A stretch of DNA of 64,000 bases from Semisulcospira habei (taxonomy: Eukaryota; Mollusca; Gastropoda; Semisulcospiridae): contig BTPG01000001.1 of the NCBI GenBank assembly GCA_036245525.1, positions 177,520,611 to 177,584,610 on the forward strand. Direction: 5' to 3'. This document shows positions 10,900 to 25,807 of this stretch, in pieces; position 1 is the stretch's first letter, and every line of letters starts with the position of its first letter. A model generated the notes under the pieces. It did no database searches, was not told the origin of the DNA, and saw only the letters and a list, made by a program, of their open reading frames with translations. Made by a program: the position numbers and the translations under genes.

Positions 10900-11126
10900 A
10901 TGAGGGACACAAAAAAAAACATAATGAACCTTGTCTATCCTTAATAAGTGGACTAGCAGTAGCTTACATTATGCTAGGGTGGAGTCTTCTCAAAATGCGT
11001 TCTGCTGACCTTGGTAAACTAGATTTTGAAGACAGTGCTAAACTAGTAGCAGTTGTCACAGCGTCAATTGCAACAAAAGACTTTCTTGTCAAGCAAGGAA
11101 TTATTCCAGAAAATGTATCTATGTAA
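10900..11126 (+). pseudogene. Polinton B copy of the 76-aa protein
   Basis: Start near 10,900. After 'MNLVYP' a stop or frameshift intervenes. From about 10,955 the frame encoding the family sequence (LDFEDSAKLVAVVT, ATKDFLVKQGIIPENVSM) runs to the stop at 11,126. Confidence 0.75.
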
Positions 11127-11136
11127 AATAAAAAGT

Positions 11137-11554
11137 ATGGCAACTTTAGCTGTTATCATTGGGGGAGCTGTTGTCAATGCATTGGCATTTAGCAGGTCAA
11201 ACTATCTCTTTTCAAAAGTGGGTAGAGAGGAATCTGCAGAAGAAATGAGATGTCACAATGAGGCATCTGAAAAATTAGCACAGGCAGAGCAGGCAAATGA
11301 GAAGCAAAGAATAGAGAAACTTGATTTTTATCAATGAAAAGCTCAGGCTAAAAGGTCAGCATACATTTTCTAATGTCAATGATGTAATCAGAGAATATTT
11401 TCTTGTTACTGGTGAAGACATGTCTACCCCACAGCCAAAACTTAGCGATTGCTACCAACCAAGCACACAACAAAGAAATGGGGAGATAATCTTTGTTCTA
11501 GTGGGAATGACATTTGTTTATTTTACAGGAGTTTTTATTGCTAGAAAAAAATGA
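11137..11554 (+). pseudogene. Polinton B copy of the 144-aa protein
   Basis: ATG at 11137 (MATLAVIIGGAVVNALAF, hydrophobic N terminus). The coiled segment 'EEMRCHNEASEKLAQAEQ' is followed by a frameshift at about 11,330. The second half, including the C-terminal membrane segment 'IIFVLVGMTFVYFTGVFIA', stops at 11,554 and overlaps the integrase start by 4 bp (ATGA). Confidence 0.8.
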
Positions 11555-12479
11555 CAGATGCAGGGGCTGAAGCTAAGTTATCAAAAATGTATTACTCTCC
11601 TGTTGACTACTGGAAAGGAAAGACTGCGATAGTGAAATTACATGCAGCTCTGGGTGGCGATGTCACACTCAAACAAGTAAAACAGTGGCTGCTAAAACAA
11701 GCTATTTGGCAAATTTATCTACCTGGGCCCTAAAAAATAACAAGACCTCATTTTGAGAACTCCACACCAAATGACACCCATCAAATGGATCTTTTGTTTC
11801 TGCCACAAGATACAATAAGAAAGAAACGATACAAATATGCACTAACTGTTGTCGACATAGCTTCAAGGTACAAAGACACTGAACCCGTAACTGACAAGAA
11901 TGCTACCACGGTGGCCACTGCATTATCTTTGATATATAGCCGAGGTCCTTTAAAATATCCTAGGCTTGTGTAAGTCGATGATGGATCTGAATTTAAAGGC
12001 GCCGTTAATCAATTATTTGTGAAGCATGGAGTGCTAGTGCGGCAAGGCATACCAGGTGTGCACAGATCACAGGCAATTGTTGAGAACTTTAACAAGCAAT
12101 TATCAGAGAGACTTTTTAGTTACCAGTATTCTGAGGAACTCATGCATGATGCGTCTAACACTGAGTGGGTTAAGAGATTACCATCTGTGATAAAAGCAAT
12201 GAATAACGAGGGCCACCTCAAACCCACTGATGCTATTAAATTAAAAACAATACCGTCAGGACCGTCAGGGCCACAAGGGCCTGGGCTAAAAACAACACCG
12301 CCAGACACAAGTTTGTTTACAAAACAGGCGAGATATCTATATCAACCCAGCGAGGCAGAAAATGACGTAAGGCGCAGGGCAACTGATCCAATATGGTCCA
12401 CGTCTGTCCACAATATAAAAAAATAGTCCCTGGTAACCCGTCAATTATTATCTATATGAGCCTGCCCCACAGAGGGCAT

Positions 12480-15843
<3,364 letters not shown>

Positions 15844-16915
15844 ACTGAAGTCAAACAACTCTGTAAAAATATTCATATGGATAAGTCGAACGACGGATCA
15901 GTTGAACGAAAAAGTTTTTTCCCTGCAGGTTCGACTTAAGTGTCGTCGACTGTAAATATGTACAAACCACCACATACTCGTTCCCAACGAAAGGCTGAGA
16001 ACTGTAGATGACAGGGGATGTCATATATTACTGCCGCGCGCCAGTTTTTACATCAGGGTCGCAAGGGCTAGAAAAATCGTTAATTGCAAATTGTTTTTCC
16101 ACCCGTGATAACGCCCTGAGACTGGTAAAAACACATTTTTTCCCGTTAGGACCGGATTTCCCTTAAGAATGCATTGTTAACCAGTTTCATGGCAAACCCT
16201 TTGAAACACAGTAGAAGAGTTTGCTATGGAACACCACCACAACAGCGTCGATCAAACGGGTGGAGTTGAACCGGTAAGAAAGAAAGCGTGTACACACAGC
16301 ATGAACATCAGAAACTGAGCATGTCAAGATCATCATAGTCAATATAGACACTAGTAACCTTCCATTCGCCAGCCGAAGAGCCTTCCTTGCTGGTGACGTA
16401 TCGGGCGTATCGGTCCAAGCGCCACGCTGACGATACATCCGCCATCCTCCCTGTAACAGTCACATGAGATACTGGTCTTGGTGGGTTGGTAATTTTTCGC
16501 ATACGGTATTTACATAAGCCTGCAGTTTGTCTCGGCTGTCTGGTACATTAGGTCAATTGTGACCTATATGCCATAGGCATGAAAATCAAACAGTTTTCTG
16601 CACCACTTTTTCGGAGTCATTTTTAAAACCGCTAACATAACTTTGATTTTTATTTTATGAATAAAGCTATCTTCTCATTAATACTCGCATGATTTTTCAT
16701 AAACAGTGTTTGCATAAGCATGATAGTTGTCCCGGCCCTGTGGTAGGATTAGATCTAGGCATGAAAATCAGCAAGAAAATTGCTAAGTTGATCCTCTGAT
16801 ACATCAAATGTTAGTACTGAGATGATGACGTATAACATCGAATCACTATGAAAACGGCGTGGTGAGGTTAATGATGCCATGACGTTAAGCTTGAAGTGAC
16901 CACACTGTCATTTCG
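15844..16915. other. Intergenic DNA beyond the broken end of Polinton B
   Basis: No family-level coding similarity recognised on either strand; only short frames occur. I see no left Polinton terminus or TCACAA partner duplication for B here. Confidence 0.5.
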
Positions 16916-17280
16916 CTGCTCCTGCTATTATTCTTCTTCAGAATAGCTATGCTACGCCAGACCACAGAGCTTACGAATAGCGGGAATCGCCGTGTGCTCG
17001 TCTTTATTTATGTGTGCCAGTGTCTGTGGATCAGAGGGTGGGTTAGAGTAGTAGATGGATTCCTGTCGCTATAGAGTATACTGATGGCGGGAAGCGCCGT
17101 GTGTCCGTTTTTATTTGTGTGCGCCGACGTGTGTGTTGATCAGAGGTTGGCTTTGAGAGGAGGGAAATGGATCAGCATTATAATCCTAAAAATATGAACA
17201 ACTCTGAATGTTCCTAAAAGGTAAACGCATGTGAGCTCCAAACAATACGGTAGACTTTGGGGTGAAATCCTTATCTTGTT
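16915..17280 (+). repeat. Dispersed repeat R1, copy 1
   Basis: The segment with 'GGCGGGAAGCGCCGTGTG' and 'AATACGGTAGACTTTGG' occurs in inverse orientation at 58,300-58,570, with a third partial copy at about 58,900-59,010. Within this copy the 'GCGGGAA..CGCCGTGTG' module occurs twice (about 16,979 and 17,087). It looks like a non-autonomous dispersed repeat; class unknown. Confidence 0.7.
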
Positions 17281-17319
17281 TACTTCTTTTTTATTTATTT
17301 TTTTTATTATTGTCAAGAA

Positions 17320-17618
17320 ATAGCTATTTGTGGCCTATTTCCTGATCTCATGTGACCCTTGACCTATCCGAGGGGGTCATCCTAATTATTATGCATAGGA
17401 AGGTCTTACCATCAGGTATCTCTGTACCACGTTTGGGTCTGAAGTTATAAACAGTATTTGAGAAAAACGTCTTTTGTCAAAATATAGCTATTTGTTACGT
17501 ATTTCCTGATCTCTTGTGACCCTTGACCTTTCCGTCAGGTCATCCAACTTAGTATGCATAAAAAGGCCATACCATCAGGTATCTTTGTACCAAGTTTGGG
17601 TTTGGAGTTGTGAATAGT

Positions 17619-17701
<83 letters not shown>

Positions 17702-17900
17702 TTTGTCAAAATATGGCTATTTTTTACCTATTTCCTAATCCCTTGTGACCTTGACCTTGAGAGAGGTCAATGAAATTACTATCTTTAGAAAGGTCTTGCC
17801 ACAGAGTATCTTTGGGCCCAGTTTGAAGACAGTACCTTGAATATTCTCCGAGAAAATGCCAATGTTAAAGTTTACCACGAACGCCGGAGGCTGGACGGAC
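17320..17900. repeat. Three degenerate tandem units with an embedded (GA)n tract
   Basis: The module 'TGGCTATTT...TATTTCCT..TC..TGTGACC...TTGACC' recurs at about 17,325, 17,485 and 17,710, each followed by 'AGGTCTTACCATCAGGTATCT'-like and 'CCA.GTTTGGGT'-like DNA. A (GA)n tract at 17,633-17,696 separates units 2 and 3. The block ends in 'GGACGGACGACGCCGGAC'. Non-coding. Confidence 0.8.
17633..17696. repeat. (GA)n microsatellite
   Basis: About 32 GA units. Confidence 0.97.
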
Positions 17901-18829
17901 GACGCCGGACAGACGAGCCCAGAACATAGACTCACTTTTGCTTTGCACGTAAACCCAAAAGTGGCTTCAGGGATTAAGGATTGATATGTACGTTACCATG
18001 CTCATGGGTTGAACGTGAAACTAGAACCGGAACATACAGCGCATAGACACAATCATTGAAAATTCGAAAAATACGAGATCGAAATTGGAACTTTTTAATT
18101 GAATGTGCCGACATTACCCTACGATATGTACGTTACCAGTGTATGGTGGGGCGATTTCGCACTAAATCTGGTATTGTCTTTTGGAAATTTTTCATGTTCG
18201 TTTTACTATATAAGAATGCATGGCATAAACCAAAGCAGAGTCCATCATTTCAAAGGTCAAGGTCAGAAACGCCATATTTATATTGTGTGCACTACGGGTA
18301 ATATCGCCAAACCCAATTAGTGGGTTTGATTTAAATTAGTGTTAAAACATAGTCGTCGAGTGTAGCACCACTGTAAAACAAAATCGTGATGATTTGCTAA
18401 AGGTCAAGGCCAAGGCGGCCATATTTGTCTTGAAAGTTTTCCGAATTCATTCGAACTTTACTCATTCCTAGTCCTATTAAGAAAGTATTATGAACTAACT
18501 TTGAGTCGATTCATGTCAAGGTCGTATTTTTTTAAACAGATTTTTTGTTTTGAAAGTATGTCTCTGATACCAGGAGGACCCATTGACTTCAAATGTTACA
18601 TAATGATAGCTGGTTATAAAGCGATGTGTTATCACCATGTCTTGTTTCATTAAGGTCAAGGCCACTTTGCCATATTTATTTTCAGTGTCCTTATTTTTTC
18701 AAGTACTGGAAATCTTTCGTGAACGGCTCGACCGATTTTGTTCAAATTTTACCATGTTTTAGTTCATGGTCAAAGGAAGTGCCATGAACAAAAACTCAGC
18801 AAATAACGTCAAGTTCAAGATCATGACCG
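17901..18829. other. Intergenic DNA with AAGGTCAAGGCC motifs
   Basis: No coding similarity. The motif AAGGTCAAGGCCA followed by GCCATATTT occurs at about 18,400 and 18,652 and a variant at 18,255, suggesting decayed units of a dispersed repeat. Confidence 0.5.
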
Positions 18830-20347
18830 CTATTTTTGCTATGTCTCTATTATTTCAAAGATTTTGGAAAAGGTTGTTTTGAAACAGCTACAAATCCATT
18901 TGTCTGGAAACGGTCTTTTAGAAATGCATCAGTCGGCATACAGAAAGGATCACAGCACGGAGACTGCTGTGCTGAGCATCCTGAATGGTCTGCTAGTGAA
19001 GGCAGACGAGAGACTTGTCTCTCTCATTGCTCTGCTGGACCTCAGCGCAGCATTCGACACGCTCGATCATTCTGTTTTGCTGAAAAGGTTAGAGATGACC
19101 TTTGGCATCCGTGGTACCACCCTGGCCTGGTTTACTTCGTACGTTGAGGATCGTTCTCAGGCTATTATTGTTAATGGCAAGCTACTGCTTCTAGTCTTTT
19201 GTTGTGTGGACTCCATCAGGGCTCCGTATTTGGGCCTGTTTTGTTCACTTTATATTTACAACCTATGTCTGATGTAATTGCCGCCCGTGAGTGTGATTTT
19301 CAGAAGTATGCTGACGATGCTAAATTGTCAAAAAGTAGTGTGCCTAGCCATTTCAACTCCGCTAAGATGAGCCTACAGTGTTGTATAGACGACGTCCTGT
19401 CCTGGATGACTAGCAACAAACTTAAGCTTAACACTGACAAAACCGAAGTCATGCCTGCTGGCTCTCAGTCTCGCCTTAGTCTGACTGACAGCGAGTTCGC
19501 AAACATTGGTGGCTGCAGCGTTCTCTTCCAGAACTGTGTCAAATATCTGGGTGTGAAGATTGATTCGACGCTCTCCATGCATGATCATATCAGTAGCGTC
19601 TGCCGAGCTGGTTTGTTTGTGCTGCGCACAATTTCTTCCCTCAGACCCTATCTCACAGAAAGTGCGGCGTCAAGACTTGTAAATGCATTCTTTACGTCCA
19701 GGCTCGATTATTGCAATTATGTACTGGCAGGTTTACCGGCGGACCGGATTTCACGCTTGCAGATGATTCAAAACAATGCGGCGCTCTCATCTTGAAGAAA
19801 CGAAAGAGAGACCACGTTACGCCTCTACTGAAGCAGCTGCACTGGCTGTGCGTAAAATTCCGCTGCCAGTACAAAATTGCAATTTTCGCCTATCGGCATT
19901 TTGACGGATCTCTCCCACCGTACCTTTCTGCCAAGCTGTCTGTTTATCAGCAATCACGCACCCTCCGTTCTTCCAGTGAAAAAAATATTTTAAAATCCCG
20001 AAGCTTAACATATAAACTGTCGGGGAGCGTTCTTTCACCTTTTTAGCCCCAAGTGTGTGGAACTCTCTGCCAATTGAAATGCGGAATCTGCCCACATTGT
20101 CACAGTTCAAAGCTCACTTAAAGACTTTTCTTTTCTGTCAGGCATTTAACATTTAGCTCACCTTTAGCTAACTGTTGACTGACTGCCTTTTATTCTGATT
20201 CTAGAGGGAAGTGGATGTAAGGTGTTCGGAAGGGGAGGGGTGGTTTAAAGTAGTGTATAATTGTGCGTGTGTCTGAGAGAGAGGGTGTGCTGTTGTGCAC
20301 GCGCAGTGAGTCCAGTGTTTTCCTGCAGAACAGCACTATACAAGGAC

Positions 20348-20405
<58 letters not shown>
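18830..20405 (+). mobile_element. CR1/L2-like LINE, 5'-truncated, frameshifted
   Basis: Reverse-transcriptase blocks are readable across three plus frames. 18864-19277 has 'HQSAYRKDHSTETAVL' and 'LIALLDLSAAFDTLDHS'. 19199-19795 has 'LHQGSVFGPVLF', 'KYADDAKL' (the YADD box), 'LNTDKTEV' and 'YLGVKID'. 19711-20155 gives the tail through 'WNSLPIEMRNLPTLSQFKAHLKTFLF'. The 3' UTR ends in (ATT)n at 20,349-20,405, the simple-repeat 3' tail typical of this group. Confidence 0.92.
20349..20405. repeat. (ATT)n 3' tail of the CR1/L2-like LINE
   Basis: About 19 units, directly following the LINE 3' UTR. Confidence 0.9.
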
Positions 20406-20505
20406 GTAACTACCATGGATCATTGTATGTATAGACAAAACAAAAGTTGTTACTAAAGGAGTAGCATTTGGGACAAACCGTCTTGAAAAAAGCGATTTTA
20501 CATTG

Positions 20506-20750
20506 GTGAGACCAAGTACATTAAAGTACCATTACGCGTAAATATGAAGACACATTTCAGCACCATTTGTGTTTATTATGCCTTGTCGACACACCTAATG
20601 AACTTTAACAGCAGTTGGGACACTCACATCGGTGAGACCAAGTACAATAAAGTACCATTACGCCTAAATTTGAAGACACATTTCAGCACCATTTTGTGTT
20701 TATTATGCCTTGTCGACACACCTAATGAACTTTAACAGCAGTTGGGCACG
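20506..20750. repeat. Two tandem copies of a 126-bp repeat
   Basis: GTACCATTACGC at 20,526 recurs at 20,652, and CATTTCAGCACCATTT at 20,550 recurs at 20,676. Both give a period of 126 bp with few mismatches. Non-coding. Confidence 0.9.
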
Positions 20751-21014
20751 CAGCGAAAGCACACCCGTAATCACGCTTATTTATTCTGCGCAGGAGCAGT
20801 GTTTCTCGTGCTGAAAGCATTGTATTTATAGTCATTGTCAAATTACTTGAGATAAAGACCTGTGTGTAGCGTTTCATAACCATCTGCTACAGAAGTGTAT
20901 CTTTGAACAGTTACGGCGTTAGTGGGCCTTTAAACCCTGTTGAGTGCACAATGAAAATGCGCGCCTTGCAAAGTTCAAACAAAAATCGCTGGCGGAACGG
21001 ATGTCTATGAGACG
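20751..21014. other. Intergenic, nothing recognised
   Basis: No coding similarity and no repeat structure that I can identify. Confidence 0.5.
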
Positions 21015-21072
<58 letters not shown>

Positions 21073-21135
21073 ATAATTTTTATATAGCGCCCTTCCCACA
21101 GACAGCAAGCTCAGAGCGCTTTACAGCACATAAAA
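21015..21135. repeat. (AAT)n plus 'TATATAGCGC...GCGCTTTACA' SINE-like repeat, copy 1
   Basis: (TAA)n at 21,015-21,071 is followed by TTTATATAGCGCCC and AGAGCGCTTTACAGCAC. The same arrangement occurs at 59,244-59,350 with (AAT)n, TTATATAGGCGC and CTCAAAGCGCCGCG. It is a dispersed retroposon-like repeat. Confidence 0.72.
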
Positions 21136-21295
21136 ATAATTTAAAAAGGAGAAAAATTATAACAAAATAAACACGCACTCACTCTTTAAATAAACACCAG
21201 CTCGCACCGTGTAGGCACATTCCTAACACGAAACACACACGCACATACACAAACACACGCGCACATGCACACGCACGCACGCGCGCACTATGGCG

Positions 21296-21298
<3 letters not shown>

Positions 21299-21328
<30 letters not shown>
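21299..21328. repeat. (CA)n microsatellite
   Basis: About 14 CA units, preceded by a CA/CG-rich tract from 21,230. Confidence 0.95.
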
Positions 21329-21330
<2 letters not shown>

Positions 21331-21824
21331 TACATACATGGGCTACACATATAATACACATATAATTATATACGATATGTAGGTATCGGCAACCAGATTA
21401 GGTATCGGCAACCAAAGTTTTACAACGCTTTGGGTACTAGCTCCGTTATGTGGTTAACATTCAAATTACACAAATTTACATAAATCTACTGGAAATTGAA
21501 TGGCATTTTGAGCCCCATAACGTACTGAGTAATTCTCCACTGCTGGTGACTGTTATAAGTACACTCGTTCTGATCTAGCTAGAGTCACGGACTTTGACCC
21601 AGTTTCTATTGTTTTGCCAAAAGTATTCTCAGGATATACACAGAAACAGTAAAAGCAGATAAGTTACAAATGTGACTCTTGTGGTACGCCGCGTGCCTCG
21701 TTAAAATGTATGAAAAAAAACATCCAAAAAGTGACACAAAAAGTGAAAAGAAATAGGTACCCCAAACAAACAAAAACAAACATAACGTGTAGTAAAACTG
21801 TTGCCGCTAGGGTTTCATTTGAAA
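21329..21824. other. Intergenic, nothing recognised
   Basis: No coding similarity. A 15-bp tandem (GTAGGTATCGGCAAC / TTAGGTATCGGCAAC) lies at about 21,379-21,413. Confidence 0.5.
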
Positions 21825-21997
21825 GAAAAACAGAAGATAGTGGTGGAAAACCCTTTAAAATAGAAACAAGGAACGAAGTTTCGGATCAAAGATCCTTCTT
21901 CATGTGACATGGAAACAAACGTAGAACATAAAAGAACACGAAAAAAAGAAAAGACGTCATCCTGTATAGAGAGAATTTAGAATGGCGTAAAAAAAGA

Positions 21998-21999
<2 letters not shown>

Positions 22000-22030
<31 letters not shown>
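22000..22030. repeat. A-rich homopolymer tract
   Basis: A run of about 31 A beside a short CA run, inside the inverted PLE 3' UTR. Confidence 0.95.
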
Positions 22031-22031
<1 letters not shown>

Positions 22032-22151
22032 ACACACACAGAATGACGCAAATACACAAGCACAAAACATGTAGCACAAAACTTACGTCTACATACATAC
22101 ACTTCACTGCATACATTCGCAGTCACTCGTGCCTGTTGCCGCTCACGTACA

Positions 22152-22286
<135 letters not shown>

Positions 22287-22589
22287 AACGATATCATCCA
22301 GTATCAACAGTGAGGTCAAGTATGGCACCAACTACCCATCAGGCCGAGCATACATCCCTAGGGGCGAATTTTCAAGCCGCCAAGCCTGTCCGCGAAAAAG
22401 GATTCTGTCATTTTGCGGCGGATGAAGTAGGATGTATTTTGCCAAAGGATTCGTATGCTGAAATGTGTGAGGCTATGAGGATGTTCGTTTAAATGAAGTC
22501 CAACCTGGTTGTTGTTTCCGAGGCGGATCGAACGAACATGCTCCTCGCAACGTTCATTGAAGCTTTGCGGGAGAAAACTCACAGTGCTG

Positions 22590-22907
22590 CACTACTGAGA
22601 GGACCGGCCGGTCCTGTGTATCACGTATCATCCTCACAACATCCCCATCAAAAACATTCTCCTCAGAAACTTCCACATCATTCAGAATGACACAGTATTG
22701 AAAGACATATTTCCTGAGCCTCCGCTGGTCGCTTACAAACGTGACACTAACCTACGCGATCATCTTGTTCACAGTTCACTTCGGGCATCTCACACGACCT
22801 TACCACCTGGCACACACCCTTGTCAGCAACCACACTGCAATGCATGTCCGTACATCAACACATCCCCCGTCATCACCGGACCCTTGTCATCTTTCAATGT
22901 CCACCGA
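22590..22907 (+). mobile_element. PLE ORF, plus-strand part upstream of Polinton C
   Basis: The frame running through 22,698-22,907 encodes the region before the endonuclease domain: 'FPEPPLVAYKRDTNLRDHLV', a Cys cluster 'CQQPHCNACPYINTS' and 'VITGPLSSFNVHR'. It stops being PLE at 22,907, where Polinton C begins. The same frame resumes at 42,862. Known PLEs end in a reverse transcriptase followed by a GIY-YIG nuclease; only the linker and nuclease part is retained here. Confidence 0.88.
22902..22907. repeat. 6-bp target-site duplication of Polinton C (left)
   Basis: CACCGA here and at 42,856-42,861, immediately outside the element's AG...CT ends. Six base pairs is the length known for Polinton integration. 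Confidence 0.92.
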
Positions 22908-23145
22908 AGAGAGAGACAATAGGAGATTTAAAAGACAATGAATTCAATAAAGCCGCATCGGTCATTAATTTACGTCATTTTTAATATTAAAATTTTTGAC
23001 ACCATTACACCCCCGTTATTACCGAATCAAACCTTTGATTTTTAAAAACTGACGACCATGACCGATGTGGCCTTATTGATCTAATTATCTTTTAATCTCC
23101 TATTGTCTCTCTCTATAACTATTGTCTCTGTGAACACCTAATCAT
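22908..23145 (+). repeat. Left terminal inverted repeat of Polinton C, palindromic
   Basis: Matches 42,616-42,855 in inverse orientation along its length. Internally it is a hairpin: arm 22,908-22,965 pairs with arm 23,058-23,114 around a ~92-base loop. The outer 21 bases of the arms pair without mismatch. Confidence 0.93.
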
Positions 23146-23234
23146 GTACCTGATCAAGTGATGCCAAGTGAAACTTTATACTTATTAACAAGTCACAACT
23201 AACTTTTAGGAACCTGCAGAGGTAACCTTTAAGT

Positions 23235-23320
23235 TACTTATCATAAGAACTTATTAATTACTTATCATAAGAACTTATTAATTTCTTACTGTAAGTTCTT
23301 ATAAGTTCTTACAACAACTT
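23235..23320. repeat. Subterminal iterons, left end of C
   Basis: TACTTATCATAAGAACTTAT is repeated with a 24-bp period at 23,235 and 23,259. It is followed by inverse-oriented AAGTTCTTA variants to about 23,320. D has the equivalent array at 43,808-43,880. Possible terminal-protein or transcription-factor sites, by position only. Confidence 0.7.
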
Positions 23321-23386
23321 GACTTAAGTCACAACTTACTCGGTCAGATTTGTCAAGATACAAGAATATAAAAAAACTTTTTTTTC

Positions 23387-24184
23387 TCAATAATACTCTG
23401 GGGGCGGTGCAGATGGGGCTAAATAATCAGGCACAAGTGGTGTAAATGACGTGTCATCTCTCTGCGAAGCATATGACAAAAATATTGATTGATTACCAAA
23501 TCTGATTTTCATTTGCTTAAAAGATTGTGTAGTTTTTCTGTGGTTTCCTGAACACCAATCTTTTTCCCCATCTCTAAAAAAAGAAGCCTTCAGTTCTTCA
23601 ACATTCACGGGAGATTGACTACGCATCTTATTTTGTATTTCGGACTTCTGTTTTTTGTAATTATTTAAATCATCCTGGACTCTCTTAAATTCATCGTCAT
23701 CAATAAAATTATCATTTAATGCCTTACTGATAATAAGTCTCATACTGCTCAGCTTTGCACCAGCAAGCGTACTCAATGCTTCATGTTTCTGTAATTTTGT
23801 GTGAAACCTCTTGTTTAAGGCTTCCAAACCAAAACAAGTCAGGCATGTAGCAACGCTAACACCCACAACTGCAATTCCTATTAAATTCCAATTCCTGTGG
23901 CAAACAGAACAATACCCCCTACAGAACAACCAGCTGAAACTGCACCAATAGCCATTGAAGTATTTTGTACAGAATTGAAAACGGTCTTATACCTCCTTTT
24001 GCATCTGGAGTACCTCGCCTCTTCACTTTCCAAATATTTAATTGCTTCTTTAATATTATTTAAATCTGAATGCGTCTGCCTGTAATGTTTTATCTGATGC
24101 AATTTGCACATGTGGATCAGGCACAAACGATGGCACAGTCTCAGGCGCAAGCGTCGTCGGTAGTTGCGGATAGAAGTTTACCAT
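23387..24184 (-). pseudogene. Polinton C copy of the PPxY-ended membrane protein
   Basis: Homologous to 44,757-43,949 in D. Start at 24,184 (MVNFYP). One frameshift lies near 24,090 and another near 23,890, inside the hydrophobic core. 24150-23881 and 23929-23387 then cover the two hydrophobic segments, 'FHTKLQKHEALSTLAGAKLS', 'LISKALNDNFID'-like sequence and a tail ending 'APSAPPPEYY', which contains a PPxY motif. Similar genes occur in other invertebrate Polinton-type elements; function unproven. Confidence 0.82.
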
Positions 24185-24210
24185 TTTTTTTATTGTCAAA
24201 TATTTTTTAT

Positions 24211-25083
24211 TTAATCAGCAATTACATTTTGCAACTCATCAAAAGTATACAATTTGCTGGCATAATAAAATGAAACAAGATCAATGTGTTCAAGGTTTAT
24301 GTAACTTAGACGAACAAAAGTTGTTTTGTTGACAACCACCTTGACAGCCGGAACACTGCTCGAAACATTAATAACATCTACATTTTTTGTAATAGCAATA
24401 AAGACCTTTGTTGATTCTGATACTGTTTCATCCCATGTAAGTTTTATTCCCTGTGCAATATTTGCCTCTTTCACAGAAGCTATAGATCTCAAGATAATTT
24501 CAAATACTATTGTCGCTTCTCTAGCCACGACTAAGCTTGCTGGCATAAACACAACAGAAGTATCTGATCTTCCCTTTCTAGTTGTAAGAAGATACCGTCG
24601 TTTCTCATAATTTTCAACTTTCAGTTTATCTCTGCTATTGTTGTCTGGGGCAAAACTTGGAACAAGGCTTACAATCAGCGGCCCAGAATTAACAACCTTC
24701 CTAAACACTAAGGCGCCTTCGTCATCAGTGTATACATAAGGACTAATAAATTCAATCTTTATGTCACAGTCAATTACGGGTGCTGGTGCCGGCACAGGTG
24801 AAACAACCCACTTATTACCGACATGTATTAAGTTGTAGGGCACATTATTTACTGGAACTGGTACAGTAACATCACGCAGCTGACCAAGTTTAGGAATCTG
24901 TCTTTCACCATCTTTCATGTCAACGATTACTTTTCTCTTGTACATACCAGTCGAATCAAGTTCAAAACCATATATTTCTCCAATTTCCCCTTCCTTCTCA
25001 AAATCCTGTACGTCTGCCAAATCTTTCAACTCTGTTACTGGACATGCAACTGGTATGATTCTCGGCTTTGGACCACCACTCAT
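24211..25083 (-). CDS. Beta-rich structural-type protein (290 aa), copy C
   Basis: Start chosen at 25,083 (MSGGPKPRIIP), preceded by TATAAAA; an in-frame ATG lies 12 bases further up. The frame is intact to 24,211 and nearly identical to 45,665-44,787 in D. No domain recognised. The sequence is rich in predicted beta strands with a proline stretch ('PVPAPAPVIDCD') near one third, and ends 'YTFDELQNVIAD'. Its place beside a candidate minor capsid gene suggests a virion component. It lies between the PPxY protein and the minor capsid candidate, all on the minus strand. Confidence 0.78.
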   Translation of the reverse strand: MSGGPKPRIIPVACPVTELKDLADVQDFEKEGEIGEIYGFELDSTGMYKRKVIVDMKDGERQIPKLGQLRDVTVPVPVNNVPYNLIHVGNKWVVSPVPAPAPVIDCDIKIEFISPYVYTDDEGALVFRKVVNSGPLIVSLVPSFAPDNNSRDKLKVENYEKRRYLLTTRKGRSDTSVVFMPASLVVAREATIVFEIILRSIASVKEANIAQGIKLTWDETVSESTKVFIAITKNVDVINVSSSVPAVKVVVNKTTFVRLSYINLEHIDLVSFYYASKLYTFDELQNVIAD

Positions 25084-25103
25084 TTTTATAAACAAAAATA
25101 AAA

Positions 25104-25781
25104 TTATTTAATTTCCAACACAACACTAAAATCATGCATTACAACTGGTTTGTCATCCTGATTAGTCACAGATAAACACAATGATTCAAAGAAACTAGAA
25201 CCTAATTTCTTAAACTGCGCAGGAAATCTAACAACCACACTTTCGCAATACGGTGCAGTTCCAGTCGGCAAGCATCTCAACAAAGTTGAGATGTGAACAT
25301 TGTGAACATTTTCAGTTGTGTTCAGTTCTTTCAAATAAACATTTAACACTGTGTGTACTGACAAATTGGCAGGATATTTTCCAGTTAATTTTCCATCAAT
25401 CATCTCTATTTTCCAAAGCTTTGTTTTAGCTTCAGTTTCATTTATTAAACCAAGTAATAATAGAAGATCATCTGAAAATGTTATCCTACGCTCAGAAGAA
25501 AATTCTAATGTAACAAGTAAGTTAGCTGGATTTAAAGTTGCTTTAATTTTTATTTTACTTTGACAAAAGTCATAATACCCAGATGTTATTTTATGGTTCT
25601 CAATAAGAGAGGATTCATTACTAACAGATACATAATAATTTATATCATCTGTTACATTAAACCATTTTACTGTATAGAACATTTCATGGATAGCTACAGC
25701 CTTGCTACCATCTCGATTATCAATCCCATTAGTTAACCACACTGGTTTGCTTGTGTCAAGATTTGTTAATGTGATAAACAT
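25104..25781 (-). CDS. Candidate minor capsid (penton-type) protein, copy C, 225 aa
   Basis: Start at 25,781 in AATAAAAATG context. An intact frame homologous to 46,396-45,686 of D but shorter in the middle. The layout is an N-terminal beta segment, 'GYYDFCQSKIKIKATLNPAN' (residues ~70-90), 'NVYLKELNTTENVHN' and a C-terminal strand set '.VTNQDDKPVVMHDFSVVLEIK'. This pattern resembles beta-rich minor structural proteins encoded beside the capsid gene in Polinton-type elements. The penton role is inferred and not shown by a motif. Confidence 0.7.
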   Translation of the reverse strand: MFITLTNLDTSKPVWLTNGIDNRDGSKAVAIHEMFYTVKWFNVTDDINYYVSVSNESSLIENHKITSGYYDFCQSKIKIKATLNPANLLVTLEFSSERRITFSDDLLLLLGLINETEAKTKLWKIEMIDGKLTGKYPANLSVHTVLNVYLKELNTTENVHNVHISTLLRCLPTGTAPYCESVVVRFPAQFKKLGSSFFESLCLSVTNQDDKPVVMHDFSVVLEIK

Positions 25782-25807
25782 TTTTATTATCTCATATAAA
25801 AAGAAGG
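25782..25807. promoter_or_regulatory. Compact divergent promoter region, copy C
   Basis: Only 26 bp separate two divergent start codons. The interval holds TTATTATCTCATATAAAAAG, which supplies TATAAAA-like DNA to the plus gene and AATAAAAATG to the minus gene. The same arrangement is at 46,397-46,420. Confidence 0.6.

Noticed and set aside
22911..23114. Palindromic ~205-bp segment first read as a stand-alone MITE or foldback element
   Set aside because: Its outer edge coincides with the Polinton boundary and 6-bp duplication, and a matching inverted copy lies at the other end of C, so it is the terminal repeat of the Polinton.
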